Part shown: positions 45,841 through 46,920 of the stretch, piece after piece | How the letters are laid out: each line of letters begins with the position of its first letter | Numbering within the stretch: the stretch's first letter is position 1 | IMG/VR virus record: IMGVR_UViG_3300005962_000016 | Location: 1-46,920 of that record | DNA length: 46,920 bases | Direction: 5' to 3' (one strand) | Origin: a virus | Made by a program: the position numbers and the translations under genes | The notes under the pieces: model-generated | The model's input: the letters and a program-made list of their open reading frames with translations, nothing else | What the model was told of the DNA's origin: nothing | Database searches by the model: none

Positions 45841-46920
45841 ATGCCTATCAAATTTGATGAAAAACAAAAATCTTTCACAATACTGCAAAAGACTCAAGGT
45901 ACATAATAAAAATTCTCAAAGATAAATATCTTAGACATAATTATTGGGGAAAAAGAATTAGTAATTCAGATTTTTCTGATGCCCTTCTTGTATCTCCTTT
46001 TGGGGCTAATCCAGATCCTAATGACAAAACATATACATTAGACTCTTTACCTCAAAATATCCTGCATATGAAAGATCAGATTTTAGACATCCTGCATATC
46101 AAAAGAACAAGAGGATAGATCAAGAATTACTGATTCAAGATTTAAATCCTTTAAAATATATAATAGGAAGCCAAAACTTGATAGACTTCCAGCTACTTAT
46201 GTTGAAGATGATAAAGAGACTCAAACTCTTGAAATTGAGCTTTTTGATGAACTTATTAATCTTAAAGTTGTCTTTTTTATACTGCATATAAAGATTATAA
46301 TGTAATTACTCGAAATGAAAAATTAGTTAATTTAGGTAACCAAAAGCTAAAGATCTTGAGAGCTTTAAACATGACAGTAGACTTTTGCACAGACAATTTA
46401 ATATCTTCATATTTGGGAACCTTTGGCAAGAGAAAGGTTTATAGAAAGAAAACCTTTAGCTCATGGATTACAAATTATCGAAAGCATAAGAGGAGAAAAT
46501 TCTCATCAACATAATCCCTTTTTTGCTCTCATCCTAAAGGATGCCAGTGAAAAATATGGAGAGGTTTATGAGTTTAGTCTTGTTTATAATGGAAATTTTG
46601 ACATACTTATAAAAGTGGATAAATTTAATAATATTAGAGTTTCTATAGGAATAAATCACTTTGATTTACGTGGATATTAAAACCTAATAAAAGCTTCCAG
46701 ACTCCAGAGGTAGTTATGACTTATTCAGACAAAGGCTCAGGTGAGATGTATAAAACCCATCACAGAGTTTATAGAAAAAGACTTTACAGAGGAGAATAAA
46801 GAGATAGAAGAAGAACTATTCTCATAAATACATGGAAAGCTACTTATTTTGATGTTAATGAAGAAAAACTTTTAAATTTAACAAAGGAAGCAAAGGAATT
46901 TGGAATAGACCTTTTTGTTC
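45841..46920 (+). pseudogene. Decayed GH36 alpha-galactosidase, N-terminal part
   Basis: Begins at ATG 45841 (MPIKFDEKQKSF). It shows N-terminal beta-sandwich blocks in shifting frames: HNYWGKRIS near 45940-45960, LLVSPFGANPDPND near 45985-46025, RERFIERKPLAHG near 46425-46460, and the junction into the catalytic barrel (ILINTWKATYFDV) at about 46815-46850. Several frameshifts and stops lie between. Continues at base 1. Together the two parts span a full-length gene of about 2.3 kb in which every domain can still be traced. Confidence 0.85.
46800..46920. repeat. Terminal direct repeat, right copy
   Basis: Identical to bases 1-121. Removing one copy gives a circle of about 46,799 bp in which the alpha-galactosidase remnant is continuous. 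Confidence 0.9.

Noticed and set aside
1-46920. tRNA genes
   Set aside because: I looked for T-loop GGTTCGAATCC-like motifs and acceptor stems and found none convincing.

Overview
This window is a 46.8 kb circular-looking element dominated by a tailed phage genome. Bases 1-121 are repeated exactly at 46800-46920, so the contig closes on itself into a circle of about 46,799 bp. The DNA is AT-rich. Coding strands are purine-rich with Lys/Glu-heavy proteins, and most starts sit behind an almost invariant GGAGGTGAT Shine-Dalgarno. Sigma-A-type promoters (TTGACA-N17-TATAAT) are easy to see. CRISPR repeats ending in ATTGAAAC, an AcrIII-1/DUF1874 protein and spanin-like and outer-membrane-like lysis proteins suggest a phage of a thermophilic, probably diderm bacterium (Dictyoglomus/Thermotogae/thermophilic Firmicutes-like). 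The host cannot be named from sequence alone.

Layout. (1) 42.3 to 14.5 kb, minus strand: the late operon, running small and large terminase, portal, prohead protease, major capsid, connectors, tail tube, tail assembly chaperones G/T, a giant tape measure (2606 aa), distal tail, tail tip and sugar-binding adhesins. It continues with a lysis cassette (XhlA-like, membrane proteins, GH108 lysozyme, holin-like, two spanin-like proteins), then a metallophosphoesterase and a PAPS-reductase-family protein, and ends at a strong terminator at 14.54 kb. (2) 14.4 to 4.4 kb, minus strand: the early/replication operon behind a perfect consensus promoter. It encodes a ribbon-helix-helix protein, a possible annealing protein, a replisome organiser with a putative internal origin, a DnaC-like loader, a 3D-domain protein, YopX-like, HNH and Cas4-like nucleases, excisionase-type HTH proteins and a sigma/ArpU-like regulator. 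(3) 4.4 to 1.6 kb, minus strand: small early proteins including AcrIII-1, an inhibitor of type III CRISPR signalling. A 15-bp-period GTGGAAAAC array and a short plus-strand RNA gene lie inside this part. (4) 42.4 to 44.75 kb: a mostly plus-strand control region. It has a sigma-like gene, a structured RNA, a solitary CRISPR repeat with its own terminator, a KH-domain RNA-binding protein and a two-spacer mini-CRISPR array. (5) 44.8 to 46.9 and 1 to 1.2 kb: a degenerate island with a DUF4097-like remnant, an intact gamma-glutamyl-GABA-hydrolase-type amidotransferase and a decayed but nearly full-length GH36 alpha-galactosidase that crosses the contig junction.

No integrase, transposase, CI-type repressor, tRNA or Cas effector was recognised. 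The element is therefore either virulent, or maintained as a circular phage-plasmid. Iteron-like repeats and two antisense-type small RNAs beside the replication genes fit plasmid-style copy control, but this is inference.

The most striking theme is RNA and CRISPR biology. One element carries an AcrIII-1 ring nuclease, a solitary CRISPR repeat transcribed as a short RNA (the layout of RNA-based anti-CRISPRs), a mini-array of possible anti-rival spacers, and a KH-domain protein lying between these repeat copies. A conserved regulatory box (CCAATATAGATTTT-like) marks the solitary-repeat region, the 2.6 kb promoter and the late-operon start, suggesting one phage regulator controls all three.
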